From an uncultured Nitrosospira sp. (GTDB taxonomy: Bacteria; Nitrospirota; Nitrospiria; Nitrospirales; Nitrospiraceae): DNA of 64,000 bases. Location: NCBI GenBank assembly GCA_900696515.1, contig CAADGK010000099.1:1-64000 (forward strand), in the 5' to 3' direction. A model generated the notes under the pieces. That model had not been told where the DNA came from, searched no databases, and was given only the letters and a program-made list of their open reading frames with translations. Below, piece by piece: positions 8,802 to 19,483 of this stretch. Both the position numbers and the translations under genes were made by a program. Position 1 is the first letter of the stretch; every line of letters begins with the position of its first letter.

Positions 8802-10385
8802 TTAGGTGCCCGGCGGGAACGGGTGTGCGGGGGTTTCAAGAATCCTGTTCAGGGCAGTGGGAACGTGCTCAAGCAGGTCCCCCGCGATCATTCCGATTTC
8901 CCCCTTCATAGCAGCAGCCAAATCGCCTGCCGCTCCGTGCAGGTAGGTTGCCGTGCAGGCAGCTTCCCAGGAGGGCAGGCCTTGCGCCAACAGACCAACG
9001 ACCATTCCCGTCAGGACATCACCGGTACCGGCAGTCGCCATACCGGGATTACCGGTTGGACAGATCGCAACGGCTCCATCCGGCCGCGCAATAACCGTCC
9101 GTGCTCCCTTTAAGATGACGAACAAACCACGCTCTCGCGCAAAACGAGTTGCGGTGCCGATCCGATCACGATTGACGGACTGAGGCGTTGCTTCAGCCTC
9201 CAACCGCGCCATTTCTCCCGGATGGGGAGTGATGATCGGCGGCGTCTTGCATGAAGCGAGGATCGCGGTACGCCCCGTCAAGGCATTCAGGGCATCAGCA
9301 TCAAGCACGGCCGGTCGGTCAAGTCGTGCGGTCAAAGCCTGGACGAGTTCAACGGTCTCATGATGAGTTGATAAACCTGGGCCTATCGCCACGGCATCTC
9401 TGGTCGCCATGAAGGGGAGGAGCCGATCCAGCGCAGCACGGGACAGCGTCCTGGCCTTCGTCTCCGGCATCGGCAGGGTCATGACTTCCAGGAGTTTGGC
9501 TTCCAGTATGTCGTTGACGCTTGAAGGAGTCGCGACGGTGACAAGGCCGGCCCCTATCCGCAGCGCCGCTTGTGCAGCCAGTGCTGCCGCTCCGGTTTTT
9601 CCGATGGACCCTGCGATGATCCCGGCGTGTCCGTAGGTTCCCTTGTGACCGGATCGTTCACGCCGTGGGAGACCGCTCTGAACCCACTGAGGTGTGATCA
9701 CGGTGACGTGACTCTTCATCGCGTCGACATAGGACGGCGGTATCCCTATATCGACAAGGGTGATGGTCCCGGACAAGTCAATCCCCTGATTCTGGTACAG
9801 CCCCGTCTTGGGTAGACCAAAAGTCACTGTGAGCGAGGCACGAACGGCCTGACCAGACGCGGTTCCAGTATCGGCGTGAAGGCCAGAGGGTACATCAACA
9901 GCCACAACAGGGCGGTTCACCCCATTCATGCACTCGATGACCTCGCCGTACCGACCCGTGACAGCCGAAGCCAGTCCCGTCCCAAGCAGGGCATCCACCA
10001 GCAGGTCGCTTTCCTGCAAAAGCGCTTGCGCCGTCTCCTTGGATCTGTAGGGAATGACGGAAGACTTGCCGGCGACTTTCACAAACTGCCGGTACATCAC
10101 CGCAGCGTCGCGGCTTAATTCCGATAAGGAGGCCAGGGTCAGGACGCGGACATTGGCACGGCGTTTCCGAAGGAGGCGAGCCGCCACGAACCCGTCGCCG
10201 CCATTATTTCCTTTCCCGCAGACCACGGTAATGGTCTTACTGCCGACGGGACCGACCCACTGCTCGATGCAGGCGGCTACGCCCGACCCTGCCCGTTCCA
10301 TCAATGTGGTCGCTGGGATCCGACCTTCGCCGATGGTTCGGCGCTCAAGTTCCCGCATTTGTGCAGCGGTAATGACTTTGATCAT
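8802..10385 (-). CDS. nnr: Bifunctional NAD(P)HX epimerase / ADP(ATP)-dependent NAD(P)HX dehydratase
   Basis: Repairs hydrated NAD(P)H: the N-terminal half epimerises NAD(P)HX and the C-terminal half dehydrates the S form. 527 residues, the usual fused length. Epimerase domain about 1-215, with GKGNNGGDGFVAARLL; dehydratase domain about 235-515, with GTYGHAGIIAGSIGKTGAA, GPGLSTHHE and the nucleotide-binding NPGMATAGTGDVLTGMV. It lies 53 bases downstream of pdxJ and just upstream of tsaE. In many bacteria acpS sits between pdxJ and nnr; it is absent here. Confidence 0.95.
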   Translation of the reverse strand: MIKVITAAQMRELERRTIGEGRIPATTLMERAGSGVAACIEQWVGPVGSKTITVVCGKGNNGGDGFVAARLLRKRRANVRVLTLASLSELSRDAAVMYRQFVKVAGKSSVIPYRSKETAQALLQESDLLVDALLGTGLASAVTGRYGEVIECMNGVNRPVVAVDVPSGLHADTGTASGQAVRASLTVTFGLPKTGLYQNQGIDLSGTITLVDIGIPPSYVDAMKSHVTVITPQWVQSGLPRRERSGHKGTYGHAGIIAGSIGKTGAAALAAQAALRIGAGLVTVATPSSVNDILEAKLLEVMTLPMPETKARTLSRAALDRLLPFMATRDAVAIGPGLSTHHETVELVQALTARLDRPAVLDADALNALTGRTAILASCKTPPIITPHPGEMARLEAEATPQSVNRDRIGTATRFARERGLFVILKGARTVIARPDGAVAICPTGNPGMATAGTGDVLTGMVVGLLAQGLPSWEAACTATYLHGAAGDLAAAMKGEIGMIAGDLLEHVPTALNRILETPAHPFPPGT

Positions 10386-10438
10386 GAAAAATTGTCGGTC
10401 GCCGGATCGACGGAAGTTGACAGGAGACGACCTTCCCC

Positions 10439-11152
10439 CTAACCAAGCAACGTCTTCATTTCCTTGACGGCTTGCACGAGACCCACGAGGACCGCACGCG
10501 CGATAATGCTATGCCCGATGTTGTATTCGACGATTTCAGGAATATGGGTCAGCCGTTTGATATTACGGTAGTTCAGCCCATGTCCTGCGTTCACCCCGAT
10601 TCCGAGTTTATAGGCAAGTTTCGCGGCGAGGCTGATGGCCTCAAACTCGGTATCGGCTTCTTTCGAGCGCGTGGCATTGGCGTAGCGGCCGGTGTGCAGC
10701 TCGACAAAATCCACCGCTATTTTATGGGCGGCCTTGATCTGGGCCAAATCAGGATCAATGAAGACGCACACCGGGATTCCGCCATTCCGGAGCAAGTTCA
10801 CGATGTGCTGAATGCGTTCTCGCTCACCTACGACGTCGAGGCCCCCTTCCGTCGTCAGTTCCTGCCGTTTCTCCGGTACAAGCGTCACCAGATCCGGTTT
10901 GATAGTGAGGGCGATCTTTGCCATCTCAACGTCAGCTGCCATCTCAAGGTCGAGCTTCGTCCGAGAGATTTCACGAAGAAGATGAAGATCGCGATCCTGG
11001 ATGTGGCGCCGGTCTTCTCGAAGATGAACGACTAAACCATCAGCCCCTGCCAGTTCAACGAGAACGGCGGCTGCCAACGGATCGGGGTCGGTTCCACCGC
11101 GAGCCTGTCTCAAGGTCGCCACATGGTCGATATTCACGCCGAGCCGAGCCAT
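10439..11152 (-). CDS. pdxJ: Pyridoxine 5'-phosphate synthase PdxJ
   Basis: Condenses 1-deoxyxylulose 5-phosphate with 3-amino-2-oxopropyl phosphate in the last ring-forming step of the DXP-dependent vitamin B6 pathway. 237 residues, standard length. Conserved segments include NIDHVATLRQARG at the N-terminus, HLREDRRHIQDRD, the TTEGGLDV strand and VNAGHGLNYRN. It is the first gene of the leftward cluster pdxJ-nnr-tsaE-lapA-mutS and is divergent from the amino acid operon. Its start (MARLGVNID) follows a GGAGGG-like site on the minus strand. Confidence 0.96.
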   Translation of the reverse strand: MARLGVNIDHVATLRQARGGTDPDPLAAAVLVELAGADGLVVHLREDRRHIQDRDLHLLREISRTKLDLEMAADVEMAKIALTIKPDLVTLVPEKRQELTTEGGLDVVGERERIQHIVNLLRNGGIPVCVFIDPDLAQIKAAHKIAVDFVELHTGRYANATRSKEADTEFEAISLAAKLAYKLGIGVNAGHGLNYRNIKRLTHIPEIVEYNIGHSIIARAVLVGLVQAVKEMKTLLG

Positions 11153-11330
11153 TTACCCTCCTTCACAGCGATGCCACTGGGTAAACTGAAAGACATGAGG
11201 CAGATGAGGGAGATAAACCCAGCGCTATTAGTAGCAGAAAGGGGGGAAAGGGGGCAAGAACGGTCTGAAGAGGGAAACGACCATCTCGGATCCATCGCCA
11301 TGAATGGGGAATCTCTAAAAACACGGGAAA

Positions 11331-11359
11331 TTGACTGGGCTAGACCGCTCCATTAAAAT
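11331..11359 (+). promoter_or_regulatory. Sigma-70-type promoter of the aspartate-family operon
   Basis: TTGACT at 11331-11336, a 17-base spacer and TAAAAT at 11354-11359, five of six matches in each box. Transcription should begin near 11366 and give a leader of about 75 bases before the aminotransferase ATG at 11441. No leader peptide rich in Thr/Ile and no attenuator hairpin is apparent in that leader. The rest of the gap (11153-11330) shows no gene. Confidence 0.65.
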
Positions 11360-11440
11360 AGGCGCTTCTTAAACTTCCACACTCGTTTGCCACAGCGAGT
11401 CGGGTGAGCATTCTCTCGTACGAACAGTCAAAGGAACTTC

Positions 11441-12637
11441 ATGGGGTTGGGCGACGGGTTTTATCGAATCAAGCGATTGCCTCCGTATGTCTTCGCGCAA
11501 GTTCAAGCGCTCAAGCTGGAGGCACGGCAGCGGGGTGAGGACATCATCGACTTCGGCATGGGGAATCCCGATCAACCCACGCCCGCGCACATCGTCGAAA
11601 AGATGATCGAGGCCGCTCGTAAAGCGAAGAACCATCGTTATTCCGCGTCACGAGGGATCACCAAGCTCCGGCATGCCATTTGCGGATGGTACAAGCGGAA
11701 CTACGACGTCGATCTCGACCCGGAGACGGAAGCGATCGTCACGATTGGGTCAAAGGAAGGCCTAGCCCACCTGGCCCTGGCCATGATCGGTCCTGGCGAT
11801 GTGGTACTGACCCCGACTCCGACCTATCCGATCCACATGTATAGCTTCATTATCGCCGGGGGCGAGGTTCGCGGCATAGAGCTCCGTCAGGACAGTGATT
11901 TTTTTGAAGACCTCACGCGTGTCTATCGGCAAACCTTTCCGAGGCCTAAGATTCTGGTGATCAATTTCCCGCACAACCCCACGACGGCGGTCGCTGATCT
12001 TGGATTTTTCAAGAAGATCGTGGCGTTTGCCAAGGAACACAATGTCATTGTCATCCATGACCTTGCGTATGCCGATCTGGTGTTTGACGGGTACAAGGCT
12101 CCGAGTTTTCTCCAAGTTCCAGGCGCAAAGGATTGCGGAGTAGAGTTTTATACCCTTTCCAAAGCCTACAATATGCCGGGCTGGCGCGTCGGGTTCTGTG
12201 TCGGTAATCGAGAGGTCGTCGGAGCCTTGGCGAAGATCAAAAGTTACCTCGATTACGGCATTTTCCAGCCCATTCAGATTGCGAGCGTGATTGCACTCAA
12301 CGGTCCACAGGACTGTGTCAAAGAAACCGTGCATCGATATCAAAAACGCCGCGATGTGTTGGTCGGCGGACTGAACCGGATCGGGTGGCAGGTCGCAAAG
12401 CCGTTGGCTACGATGTTTGTATGGGCGCGCATTCCTTTGCCGTATCGCCACATGGGGTCGTTGGAGTTTTCGAAACTCCTGCTCAAGGAAGCCAAAGTCG
12501 CGGTCTCGCCGGGGATCGGATTCGGCGAAGGGGGAGATGAGTACGTGCGGTTTGGACTGGTGGAGAATGAACACCGCACACGCCAAGCGGTGCGTGGAAT
12601 CCGCAAAGCCCTCAAGCTTGAGGGAGGCGAGGAATGA
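11441..12637 (+). CDS. PLP-dependent class I/II aminotransferase (AlaC / LL-DAP aminotransferase-like)
   Basis: 398-residue fold-type I aminotransferase. The PLP lysine is K241 in [15 protein letters not shown]; other landmarks are [12 protein letters not shown] near the N-terminus, NFPHNPTT and HDLAYADL. The sequence resembles the AlaC (glutamate-pyruvate) and LL-diaminopimelate aminotransferase groups; substrate cannot be fixed from sequence. As first gene of an operon with hom, thrC and lysC, a role in lysine (diaminopimelate) or alanine synthesis is plausible. An AAGGA site precedes the ATG. Its stop overlaps the hom start by 4 bases. Confidence 0.9.
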   Translation: MGLGDGFYRIKRLPPYVFAQVQALKLEARQRGEDIIDFGMGNPDQPTPAHIVEKMIEAARKAKNHRYSASRGITKLRHAICGWYKRNYDVDLDPETEAIVTIGSKEGLAHLALAMIGPGDVVLTPTPTYPIHMYSFIIAGGEVRGIELRQDSDFFEDLTRVYRQTFPRPKILVINFPHNPTTAVADLGFFKKIVAFAKEHNVIVIHDLAYADLVFDGYKAPSFLQVPGAKDCGVEFYTLSKAYNMPGWRVGFCVGNREVVGALAKIKSYLDYGIFQPIQIASVIALNGPQDCVKETVHRYQKRRDVLVGGLNRIGWQVAKPLATMFVWARIPLPYRHMGSLEFSKLLLKEAKVAVSPGIGFGEGGDEYVRFGLVENEHRTRQAVRGIRKALKLEGGEE

Positions 12638-13947
12638 AGTCTCGGATCGGAGTGGGGATCATCGGGTTCGGGACGGTCGGCACGGGCGTCGCCAAAACAC
12701 TGCTCAACAATACCGATCTCATCCGCCGAAGGGTCGGCGTGCCCATCGAAGTCGTTCGAGTGGCAGACCTGGATGTCGTCAAGGATCGCGGGGTGACGAT
12801 GGCTCCAGGGGTTCTCACGACCGATGCCAAGCAAGTGTTGTCGGATCCTGCTGTCGATATCGTGATCGAATTGATCGGCGGATACGATACGGCGAAGCGA
12901 ATCATAATGGAAGCCATCACTGCGGGGAAGCATGTCGCTACGGCGAATAAGGCGCTCCTGGCGCTGCACGGCGAAGAAATTTTTGCCGCCGCGACAAGGC
13001 ACGGTGTGGAACTGGGGTTTGAGGCCAGCGTGGGCGGCGGAATCCCCGTGCTTCGTGCATTGACGGAAGGGCTGGCCGGCAATAGGATCGAGTCCATTTA
13101 CGGCATCATCAACGGGACATCCAACTATATTTTGTCGAGAATGACCCGCGAAGGGCATGACTTCCAGGCGGTGCTCACGGAGGCCCAGCAGGCAGGCTAT
13201 GCGGAAGCGGATCCCACGTTCGACGTTGCCGGAGTCGATTCCGCGCACAAACTGGCCATTCTCGTGAATCTTGCGTACGGCACTCCCCTCAACTTCAAGG
13301 AAATTTATACGGAAGGGATCACGAACATCACGCCGACCGATATCGCGTACGCCAAACAGTTCGGTTGCACGATCAAGCTGTTGGGCATCGCGAAGTCTGT
13401 GAACGGAGCAATCGAAGCGCGGGTGCATCCCACGATGCTTCCGTCCACCTCGCCCATTGCACAAGTCGAAGATGTGTACAATGCCATTCAACTCGTCGGG
13501 GATGCCGTCGGCGATGTCGTGCTCTACGGGCGCGGGGCCGGATCCATGCCGACCGGAAGCGCGGTGGTCAGCGATGTGATCGCCATTGGGCGCAATATTC
13601 TCAAAGGGGCGATCGGGAGGGTGCCGGTTGCCTCCTTTCAACAGGATCATCGGCGACCGTTGCGGCTTCTGGCCATGGAAGAAATCAGCTCACTTTATTA
13701 TCTGCGGTTTACGGTGGTGGATCGGCCCGGAGTGTTGGCGCAGATCGCGGGGGAACTCGGGCGTTGCGGGATCAGCATCTCCTCGATGGTTCAACAAGGG
13801 CGACGAGAGGGACAGACTGTTCCTGTCGTCATTAAGACCCATATGGCCAAAGAGCGGGATGTGCAAACCGCGCTTCGGGAAATCAACAGGCAACCGTTCG
13901 TAGCCGAACCGACAAGACTGATCCGTGTGGAAGGCAGAGACGAATAA
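12634..13947 (+). CDS. hom: Homoserine dehydrogenase
   Basis: Reduces aspartate semialdehyde to homoserine with NAD(P)H, the branch step to threonine and methionine. 437 residues. N-terminal Rossmann nucleotide site [13 protein letters not shown]; catalytic region with [11 protein letters not shown] and [19 protein letters not shown]-terminal ACT domain from about 350 ([19 protein letters not shown]), the usual site of threonine feedback. This is the monofunctional form, not fused to aspartokinase. Coupled by ATGA overlap to the aminotransferase and followed after three bases by thrC. Confidence 0.96.
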   Translation: MKSRIGVGIIGFGTVGTGVAKTLLNNTDLIRRRVGVPIEVVRVADLDVVKDRGVTMAPGVLTTDAKQVLSDPAVDIVIELIGGYDTAKRIIMEAITAGKHVATANKALLALHGEEIFAAATRHGVELGFEASVGGGIPVLRALTEGLAGNRIESIYGIINGTSNYILSRMTREGHDFQAVLTEAQQAGYAEADPTFDVAGVDSAHKLAILVNLAYGTPLNFKEIYTEGITNITPTDIAYAKQFGCTIKLLGIAKSVNGAIEARVHPTMLPSTSPIAQVEDVYNAIQLVGDAVGDVVLYGRGAGSMPTGSAVVSDVIAIGRNILKGAIGRVPVASFQQDHRRPLRLLAMEEISSLYYLRFTVVDRPGVLAQIAGELGRCGISISSMVQQGRREGQTVPVVIKTHMAKERDVQTALREINRQPFVAEPTRLIRVEGRDE

Positions 13948-13950
13948 CCG

Positions 13951-15009
13951 ATGAATCGTTGGCGAGGCGTCATAGAGGAATACCGTAAATTCCTCCCTGT
14001 TACGGAAAAGACCCCCATCATCAGCTTGGGAGAAGGAAATACCCCGCTGATTCGCGCCGCGCGATTGGCCAAGGCCATTGCGCCGGGGATTGAACTCTAT
14101 CTCAAGTTCGAAGGAGTCAATCCTACCGGATCGTTCAAGGATCGCGGGATGACCTTCGCTATCTCCAAAGCCGTGGAGGGCGGGGCTCGGGCCGTCATGT
14201 GTGCGTCGACGGGGAATACATCAGCATCCGCGGCCGCCTATGGAGCTCGGGCTGGGTTGTCGGTATACGTGTTGATCCCGGCCGGCAAAATCGCAATGGG
14301 GAAGTTGTCGCAGGCGATGATGCATCAGGCCACGGTCATTCAGATCGAGGGGAACTTTGATCAGGCTCTGACGCTTGTCAAGGACCTCTCGGCCTCACTT
14401 CGCATTGAGTTGGTGAACTCCGTAAACCCGTTCAGGATTGAAGGGCAGAAAACCGCCGCCTTTGAGGTTTGCGATCAGCTCGGCGATGCTCCGGCCGTTC
14501 ACGTCTTGCCGGTCGGAAACGCAGGGAATATCACGGCCTATTGGAAGGGCTATTCCGAATATCGTGCCGCCAGTCAGATCACGCGACTGCCCCGCATGAT
14601 GGGGTTTCAAGCGGCAGGTGCGGCGCCCATCGTATTGGGGAAGATCGTCGAGCAACCGCAAACCATTGCAACGGCCATTCGGATCGGCAATCCCGCGAGT
14701 TGGTCCTCGGCATTGAACGCTGTCGAGGAGTCCAGCGGCGCGATCGATATGGTGACGGACGAGGAGATTCTTCAGGCCTATACACTGGTGGCCTCCACGG
14801 AAGGGGTCTTCTGCGAGCCGGCCTCGGCTGCCTCAGTGGCCGGCGTGGCCAAGCTTCATCGCAGCAAGGTTTTACGGGAAGGTGACACGGTGGTATGCAC
14901 TCTGACGGGACACGGGCTGAAAGATGCCGATACCGCCATCTCCGTGTCCAAACAACCACTCACTGTCAAGGCGACGCGCGAGGATGTCGCCCGTTTATTG
15001 AACGTGTGA
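13951..15009 (+). CDS. thrC: Threonine synthase
   Basis: PLP enzyme turning O-phosphohomoserine into threonine. 352 residues, the short bacterial class. PLP lysine is K63 in [12 protein letters not shown]; the phosphate cradle is [15 protein letters not shown]. The substrate requires a homoserine kinase, but no GHMP-type thrB is present in the cluster; the next gene is an ApgM-like protein instead (see that entry). Three bases separate it from hom. Confidence 0.96.
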   Translation: MNRWRGVIEEYRKFLPVTEKTPIISLGEGNTPLIRAARLAKAIAPGIELYLKFEGVNPTGSFKDRGMTFAISKAVEGGARAVMCASTGNTSASAAAYGARAGLSVYVLIPAGKIAMGKLSQAMMHQATVIQIEGNFDQALTLVKDLSASLRIELVNSVNPFRIEGQKTAAFEVCDQLGDAPAVHVLPVGNAGNITAYWKGYSEYRAASQITRLPRMMGFQAAGAAPIVLGKIVEQPQTIATAIRIGNPASWSSALNAVEESSGAIDMVTDEEILQAYTLVASTEGVFCEPASAASVAGVAKLHRSKVLREGDTVVCTLTGHGLKDADTAISVSKQPLTVKATREDVARLLNV

Positions 15010-15025
15010 AAGGCGTGTGGACTCG

Positions 15026-16231
15026 ATGAAATATGTGATCGTGCATGCCGGTGGAGTAGCGGACCACCCACAGGCAGAACTTAATGGTCGAACACCGCTG
15101 CAAGCGGCAACTACCCCCCACCTCGATCAGCTTGCGCAAACCGGAGAGCTGGGACAACTGGTCATACCGGGCGAGGGTATTCGCCACGGAGGCGGATTGC
15201 TCGGTGCGGCGATTCTCGGCTATGACCCGAAGAAATACTATCAAGGGCCAGGTCCGCTGGAAGCGGCAAGTCTGGGCGTCTCGGTGACGGAACACGACGT
15301 GGTCTATCGGTGCACGATGGTCACGCTGCGTCCGGAGGGCGGCAAGGGCGCGGAGATCAAGAAATTGGGGCCGAACGTCCTCATGGACGATGCGACCGCC
15401 GGCTTGATCGAAACCGAGGAGGCTCGTGAGCTGTTGGAAGCGATCAACGAACAGCTCGGGTCTGAAACCATTCAGTTCTATCCTGGCGCCGGTCATCGTC
15501 ATCTCATGGTCTGGGTCAATGGGAAGCCGCGGGCCATCTGTAACGATCCGCAATCCTTTCTCGGTCAATCCATCGCGGACGCCCTCCCCACAGGGGATGG
15601 GGCAGACATTCTCCGCAAGCTCATGGATGCCGCGCATGTGATCATGCGTGATCATCCGGTCAACGACGAACGGATTGCCGAGGGGAAGAAGCCGGCAAAT
15701 TGTGTGTGGCTGTGGGGGGAAGGGCGAGCCGTCATGTGGCCGAGCTTGACGGAAAAATACGACATCACCGGGGCTGTTGTGGCGACCAGCGATGTCTATC
15801 GTGGCGTCGGGATCTGCGCCGGCCTTGAGGCGGTCGATCCCGAACGACTCGCCGACGGCGATCTTCGCACCCGGGCGTCCGTGGCGCTGGCTGAGTTCGC
15901 CAAGAAAGATTTCGTGTATGTCCATGCGAGGTTGACGGACGAGATCATCCATGGCGCCGACATCAAGGCCAAGGTGCGCGCGATCGAAGAGTTGGATCAG
16001 CACTTAGTCGGTCCGCTTGTCGAAGGCCTGGCCAAACAAGGGCCCTATCGGTTCCTGGTCGTGTGTGAACATGGACGAGGGGCGAACGGTCAGCCGTTCT
16101 ATACGTTCGGCGAGGGAGGCAAGAAGGCCGGATCAGCCGGCCGTCGCTTCACCGAGGTGGATGCGCGGGCCTCCGAGATGCCGGCCCGTGATGCCACAAA
16201 ATTCGTCAACAAATTTTTCTCCAAAAGCTGA
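15026..16231 (+). CDS. ApgM-like (alkaline phosphatase superfamily) protein, candidate homoserine kinase replacement
   Basis: 401 residues from ATG 15026; the track's GTG at 15017 adds three. Overall sequence follows archaeal-type cofactor-independent phosphoglycerate mutase ([53 protein letters not shown]). A subgroup of this family found beside threonine genes has been proposed to be a homoserine kinase in genomes lacking thrB, which fits the position between thrC and lysC. Compared with my memory of the family, the metal ligand Asp of the N-terminal GDGMAD is Gly9 (HAGGVAD), the nucleophile Ser of PGSDVAN is Gly56 (HGGGLLG), and the late PDH motif is CEH. The Asp and His of DEIIH remain. 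Mutase activity is therefore unlikely; the true activity is open. Confidence 0.8.
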   Translation: MKYVIVHAGGVADHPQAELNGRTPLQAATTPHLDQLAQTGELGQLVIPGEGIRHGGGLLGAAILGYDPKKYYQGPGPLEAASLGVSVTEHDVVYRCTMVTLRPEGGKGAEIKKLGPNVLMDDATAGLIETEEARELLEAINEQLGSETIQFYPGAGHRHLMVWVNGKPRAICNDPQSFLGQSIADALPTGDGADILRKLMDAAHVIMRDHPVNDERIAEGKKPANCVWLWGEGRAVMWPSLTEKYDITGAVVATSDVYRGVGICAGLEAVDPERLADGDLRTRASVALAEFAKKDFVYVHARLTDEIIHGADIKAKVRAIEELDQHLVGPLVEGLAKQGPYRFLVVCEHGRGANGQPFYTFGEGGKKAGSAGRRFTEVDARASEMPARDATKFVNKFFSKS

Positions 16232-16236
16232 GCATC

Positions 16237-17460
16237 GTGGCGCTGATCGTTCAGAAATACGGTGGCACGTCGGTCGGGACGATCGAGCGCATCCGGCGGG
16301 TGGCCGATCGGGTCGAAAAAACCCATCGAGAAGGCAATCACGTCGTCGTTGTGCTGTCCGCGATGAGCGGGGAGACAGACCGTCTGATTAAACTTGCCCA
16401 CGAAGTGACCGCGAATCCCGATGATCGGGAGATGGACATGCTGCTCTCAACCGGAGAGCGGGTCACCATTGCCTTGTTGGCGATGGAATTGCGTGGCCGG
16501 GGCCTTGATGCCCGTTCCTTTACGGGGCGACAGGTGGGCATCATGACCGACAGCGCCCATACCAAGGCTCGGATCGCACGTGTGACGTCCGGACGGCTCC
16601 GCGAGGCTCTGGATCAAGGCGTCGTGCCTGTGGTGGCGGGCTTTCAAGGGATCAATGAACGGTCGGATGTGACGACGCTGGGCCGAGGTGGGTCCGATCT
16701 TTCCGCCGTTGCGGTGGCGGCGGCACTCAAAGCCGATCGCTGCATTATCTTCACCGATGTCGACGGGGTCTACACAGCTGATCCCAACATCGTCCCGGCA
16801 GCCAAACGCATCGACAAAATTTCCTATGAAGAGATGCTCGAAATGGCCAGTCTCGGCGCCAAAGTGCTGCAGACCAGATCGGTGGAATTCGCGGCCAAGT
16901 TCAACGTGCCGGTCGAAGTGAATTCCAGCTTCAAAGAAGGAAAGGGAACGCTCGTGACGAAGGAAGATACGGATATGGAAGCGGCGGCGGTCTCAGGAGT
17001 CACGGGAGACCGGAACCAGGCGAAGATCACGATTATCGGTGTCCCGGACAAGCCTGGTATTGCCGCCAGGATCTTTGGTCCTGTGGCAGAGGCGCATATC
17101 AATGTCGACATGATCATCCAGAACATCAGTCAGGCGGCCCTGACGGACCTCTCTTTTACCGTCCCCCGGGCGGATCTGAAGAAAGCCGTGCCGCTCATTC
17201 AAGGCGTGGCAAAGGACATCGACGCCAAGTCGGTTTCAGTCACGGAAGCCATTGCGAAAGTCTCGCTCATCGGCGTTGGCATGCGGTCACACTCCGGTGT
17301 GGCGGCTAAGATGTTCAACGTGCTGTCGCGCGAGGGGGTCAACATCATGATGATCAGCACGTCGGAGATCAAAATCTCCTGCGTGGTAGAAGAGAAGTAC
17401 CTCGAACTGGCCATGCGCTCCCTCCATTCGGCGTTCGGGCTGGATCAAGTGCAGTCCTGA
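16237..17460 (+). CDS. lysC: Aspartate kinase
   Basis: Phosphorylates aspartate, the first step to lysine, threonine and methionine. 407 residues, monofunctional. The kinase domain begins with KYGGTSVG at residues 6-13 and contains [13 protein letters not shown]; two ACT domains follow (from about 265, [17 protein letters not shown], and about 345, [17 protein letters not shown]), the allosteric sites for lysine and threonine. Start codon GTG, five bases after the previous stop. It is the last gene of the operon begun at 11441. Confidence 0.96.
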   Translation: MALIVQKYGGTSVGTIERIRRVADRVEKTHREGNHVVVVLSAMSGETDRLIKLAHEVTANPDDREMDMLLSTGERVTIALLAMELRGRGLDARSFTGRQVGIMTDSAHTKARIARVTSGRLREALDQGVVPVVAGFQGINERSDVTTLGRGGSDLSAVAVAAALKADRCIIFTDVDGVYTADPNIVPAAKRIDKISYEEMLEMASLGAKVLQTRSVEFAAKFNVPVEVNSSFKEGKGTLVTKEDTDMEAAAVSGVTGDRNQAKITIIGVPDKPGIAARIFGPVAEAHINVDMIIQNISQAALTDLSFTVPRADLKKAVPLIQGVAKDIDAKSVSVTEAIAKVSLIGVGMRSHSGVAAKMFNVLSREGVNIMMISTSEIKISCVVEEKYLELAMRSLHSAFGLDQVQS

Positions 17461-17695
17461 CGACAACCGGAACAAGCTCAGTAATCGTCCAAAACTGTTG
17501 GTCCGTAGCAGGGTGTCGTCTCCTCGCCATAACGCCGTTTCCTCACCCTACTAGCCGCTGTTCACTGGGTCCATCAGTAACATTTTCTCGAGGCACAGAG
17601 ATTCAAAGAGCGACAGAGAGGAGGATTTGACTCTGCCAAGAGCCTGGGCATGACGTCTCGACAGAAGAGCCCCTCTCCTGCTACCCTTTCTGCCC

Positions 17696-19345
17696 ATGGC
17701 TAAAAACACCAAACAATCACGTGTTTCCCGCACTGTCCGTGAACGGATTCCAGTTTCCGTGAACCAACCATCCACCGAACGGGCGGAGAAATTAGAAATC
17801 TATGACACCACATTGCGTGATGGCGCGCAGGCGGAAGACGTCAGTTTCTCTGCGGAAGACAAGGTGCTGATCGCGCAGAAGCTGGACAGTCTCGGCGTAC
17901 ATTTTATTGAAGGCGGATGGCCCGGCGCGAACCCGAAAGATATTGAATTCTTTCGGATGATCAAGACCATTCCTCTGAAGCATGCGGACGTGATCGCATT
18001 CGGGTCGACGAGAAAAGCCAGCAACACAGTCCGCAAGGATCCGAATCTTCAAGCGTTACTCGGCGCAGACACGAAGATCATCACGCTCTTCGGGAAGACC
18101 TGGTCGCTCCACGTCACCGATGCGCTTGGTATCTCCCTCCACAAGAATCTTGAGCTGATCGGCGACTCCATCGCTTATCTCCGCGGAAAAGGACGCCGCG
18201 TCTTCTACGATGCGGAGCATTTCTTCGACGGGTATAAGACCAACCCGGACTATGCGTTGCGCACGATCAGGAAAGCGGTGGAGTCGGGTGCGGAGCGAGT
18301 GATTCTTTGTGACACTAACGGGGGCGCGATGCCGTGGGAAATCCGTGAGATCTGCGGTGTGGTGCAGCGTGAGTGTGGGGTACCGCTCGGTATCCATGCC
18401 CATAACGATTGTGAAATGGCCGTGGCGAACTCCCTGGTGGCGATCGAGATGGGCATTCAGCAGGTACAGGGGACCATCAATGGCATCGGGGAGCGCTGCG
18501 GAAACGCCAACCTGTGCTCGATTATTCCGAATCTCGAGCTGAAAATGAAACGCCAGGCCTTGACCAATACCTTGAGCCATCTCAAGGATGTGTCCGGGTT
18601 TGTGACGGAAATTGCCAATCTCATGCCCAATAAGCATCAGCCGTATGTCGGAGATTCCGCGTTTGCCCATAAAGGCGGAGTGCACATTCACGCGGTCCTG
18701 AAGAACTCGGCTACCTATGAGCATATCGATCCGGCTCGCGTCGGCAATCGGCAGCGGATGTTGATCTCCGACTATGGAGGACGCAGCGGCCTGCTCGACA
18801 AAATCGAAGCCTATGGGATCAGGCTTTCGAAGAACCATGCCAAAGTCGATGAGCTGGTCCATACCTTGAAGGAACGGGAAAGCCAGGGCTATCAGTTCGA
18901 AGGGGCCGAGGGCTCATTTGAATTGTTGATGCGAAAGGCGATGGGGAGCCACACGTCGTCGTTTCGATTGCTCGGGTTTCGGGTGATCGTTGAGAAAAAA
19001 CAGGAGGATGGATCCCTGCTTTCCGAAGCGACGGTGATGGTCAAGGTCGGGGAGGCGGTCGAGCATACCGCGGCGATCGGGGCCGGGCCGGTCAATGCGC
19101 TGGATCATGCGTTACGCAAAGCCTTGGAAAAGTTTTATCCGCAGCTTCGAGAAGTGAAACTGCTCGACTACAAGGTCCGGGTGTTGGCGGCAAACCGGGG
19201 GACCGGATCAAAAGTTCGGGTCTTAATTGAGTCGGGTGATCACAAAGACAAATGGGGAACGGTGGGGGTCTCTGAAAATATCATTGAAGCGACATGGCAA
19301 GCTCTTGTCGATAGTATCGAATATAAGCTGCTGTCCAAAAACTAG
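17696..19345 (+). CDS. cimA: (R)-citramalate synthase
   Basis: Condenses acetyl-CoA and pyruvate to citramalate, the threonine-independent entry to isoleucine. 549 residues, the long CimA class. N-terminal HMGL/TIM barrel with YDTTLRDGAQAEDVSF, HAHNDCEMAVANSL and GTINGIGERCGNAN; C-terminal LeuA-type dimer/allosteric domain from about 415. The first roughly 30 residues (KQSRVSRTVRERIPVS) are an extension before the conserved LEIYDTTLRDG. It is 235 bases after lysC; a weak TTGACT box lies in this gap but no good -10 box follows. Confidence 0.94.
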   Translation: MAKNTKQSRVSRTVRERIPVSVNQPSTERAEKLEIYDTTLRDGAQAEDVSFSAEDKVLIAQKLDSLGVHFIEGGWPGANPKDIEFFRMIKTIPLKHADVIAFGSTRKASNTVRKDPNLQALLGADTKIITLFGKTWSLHVTDALGISLHKNLELIGDSIAYLRGKGRRVFYDAEHFFDGYKTNPDYALRTIRKAVESGAERVILCDTNGGAMPWEIREICGVVQRECGVPLGIHAHNDCEMAVANSLVAIEMGIQQVQGTINGIGERCGNANLCSIIPNLELKMKRQALTNTLSHLKDVSGFVTEIANLMPNKHQPYVGDSAFAHKGGVHIHAVLKNSATYEHIDPARVGNRQRMLISDYGGRSGLLDKIEAYGIRLSKNHAKVDELVHTLKERESQGYQFEGAEGSFELLMRKAMGSHTSSFRLLGFRVIVEKKQEDGSLLSEATVMVKVGEAVEHTAAIGAGPVNALDHALRKALEKFYPQLREVKLLDYKVRVLAANRGTGSKVRVLIESGDHKDKWGTVGVSENIIEATWQALVDSIEYKLLSKN

Positions 19346-19377
19346 AGTATTTTCATAAGCATTCGCCAAATTTATTC

Positions 19378-19406
19378 TTGACAGGTGTCATAACCTCACG
19401 TAACTT
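19378..19406 (+). promoter_or_regulatory. Probable sigma-70-type promoter for ihfA
   Basis: Perfect TTGACA at 19378-19383, then 17 bases and TAACTT at 19401-19406. Predicted start near 19413 gives a leader of about 70 bases before the ihfA ATG at 19484. The gap between cimA and ihfA holds no gene. Confidence 0.45.
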
Positions 19407-19483
19407 AAGACAAACTTACCGCAATGAGTGGACGGTTCCAGCGGAGAGTGCGGTGGGTGGTCGTCACGTAGAGGGGGGATGGC

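Noticed and set aside
10472-11035. 187-codon ORF antisense to pdxJ
   Set aside because: Exact shadow of pdxJ, whose conserved motifs are complete.
11153-11330. Search for a riboswitch or leader peptide before the amino acid operon
   Set aside because: No conserved lysine riboswitch elements or Thr/Ile-rich short ORF was seen.
12340-13650. 436-codon ORF antisense to the aminotransferase and hom
   Set aside because: Long open frame caused by GC-rich codon use on the opposite strand; the sense frames carry all enzyme motifs.
17627-17655. TTGACT box before cimA
   Set aside because: The following -10 region ATGACG is too poor to call a promoter.
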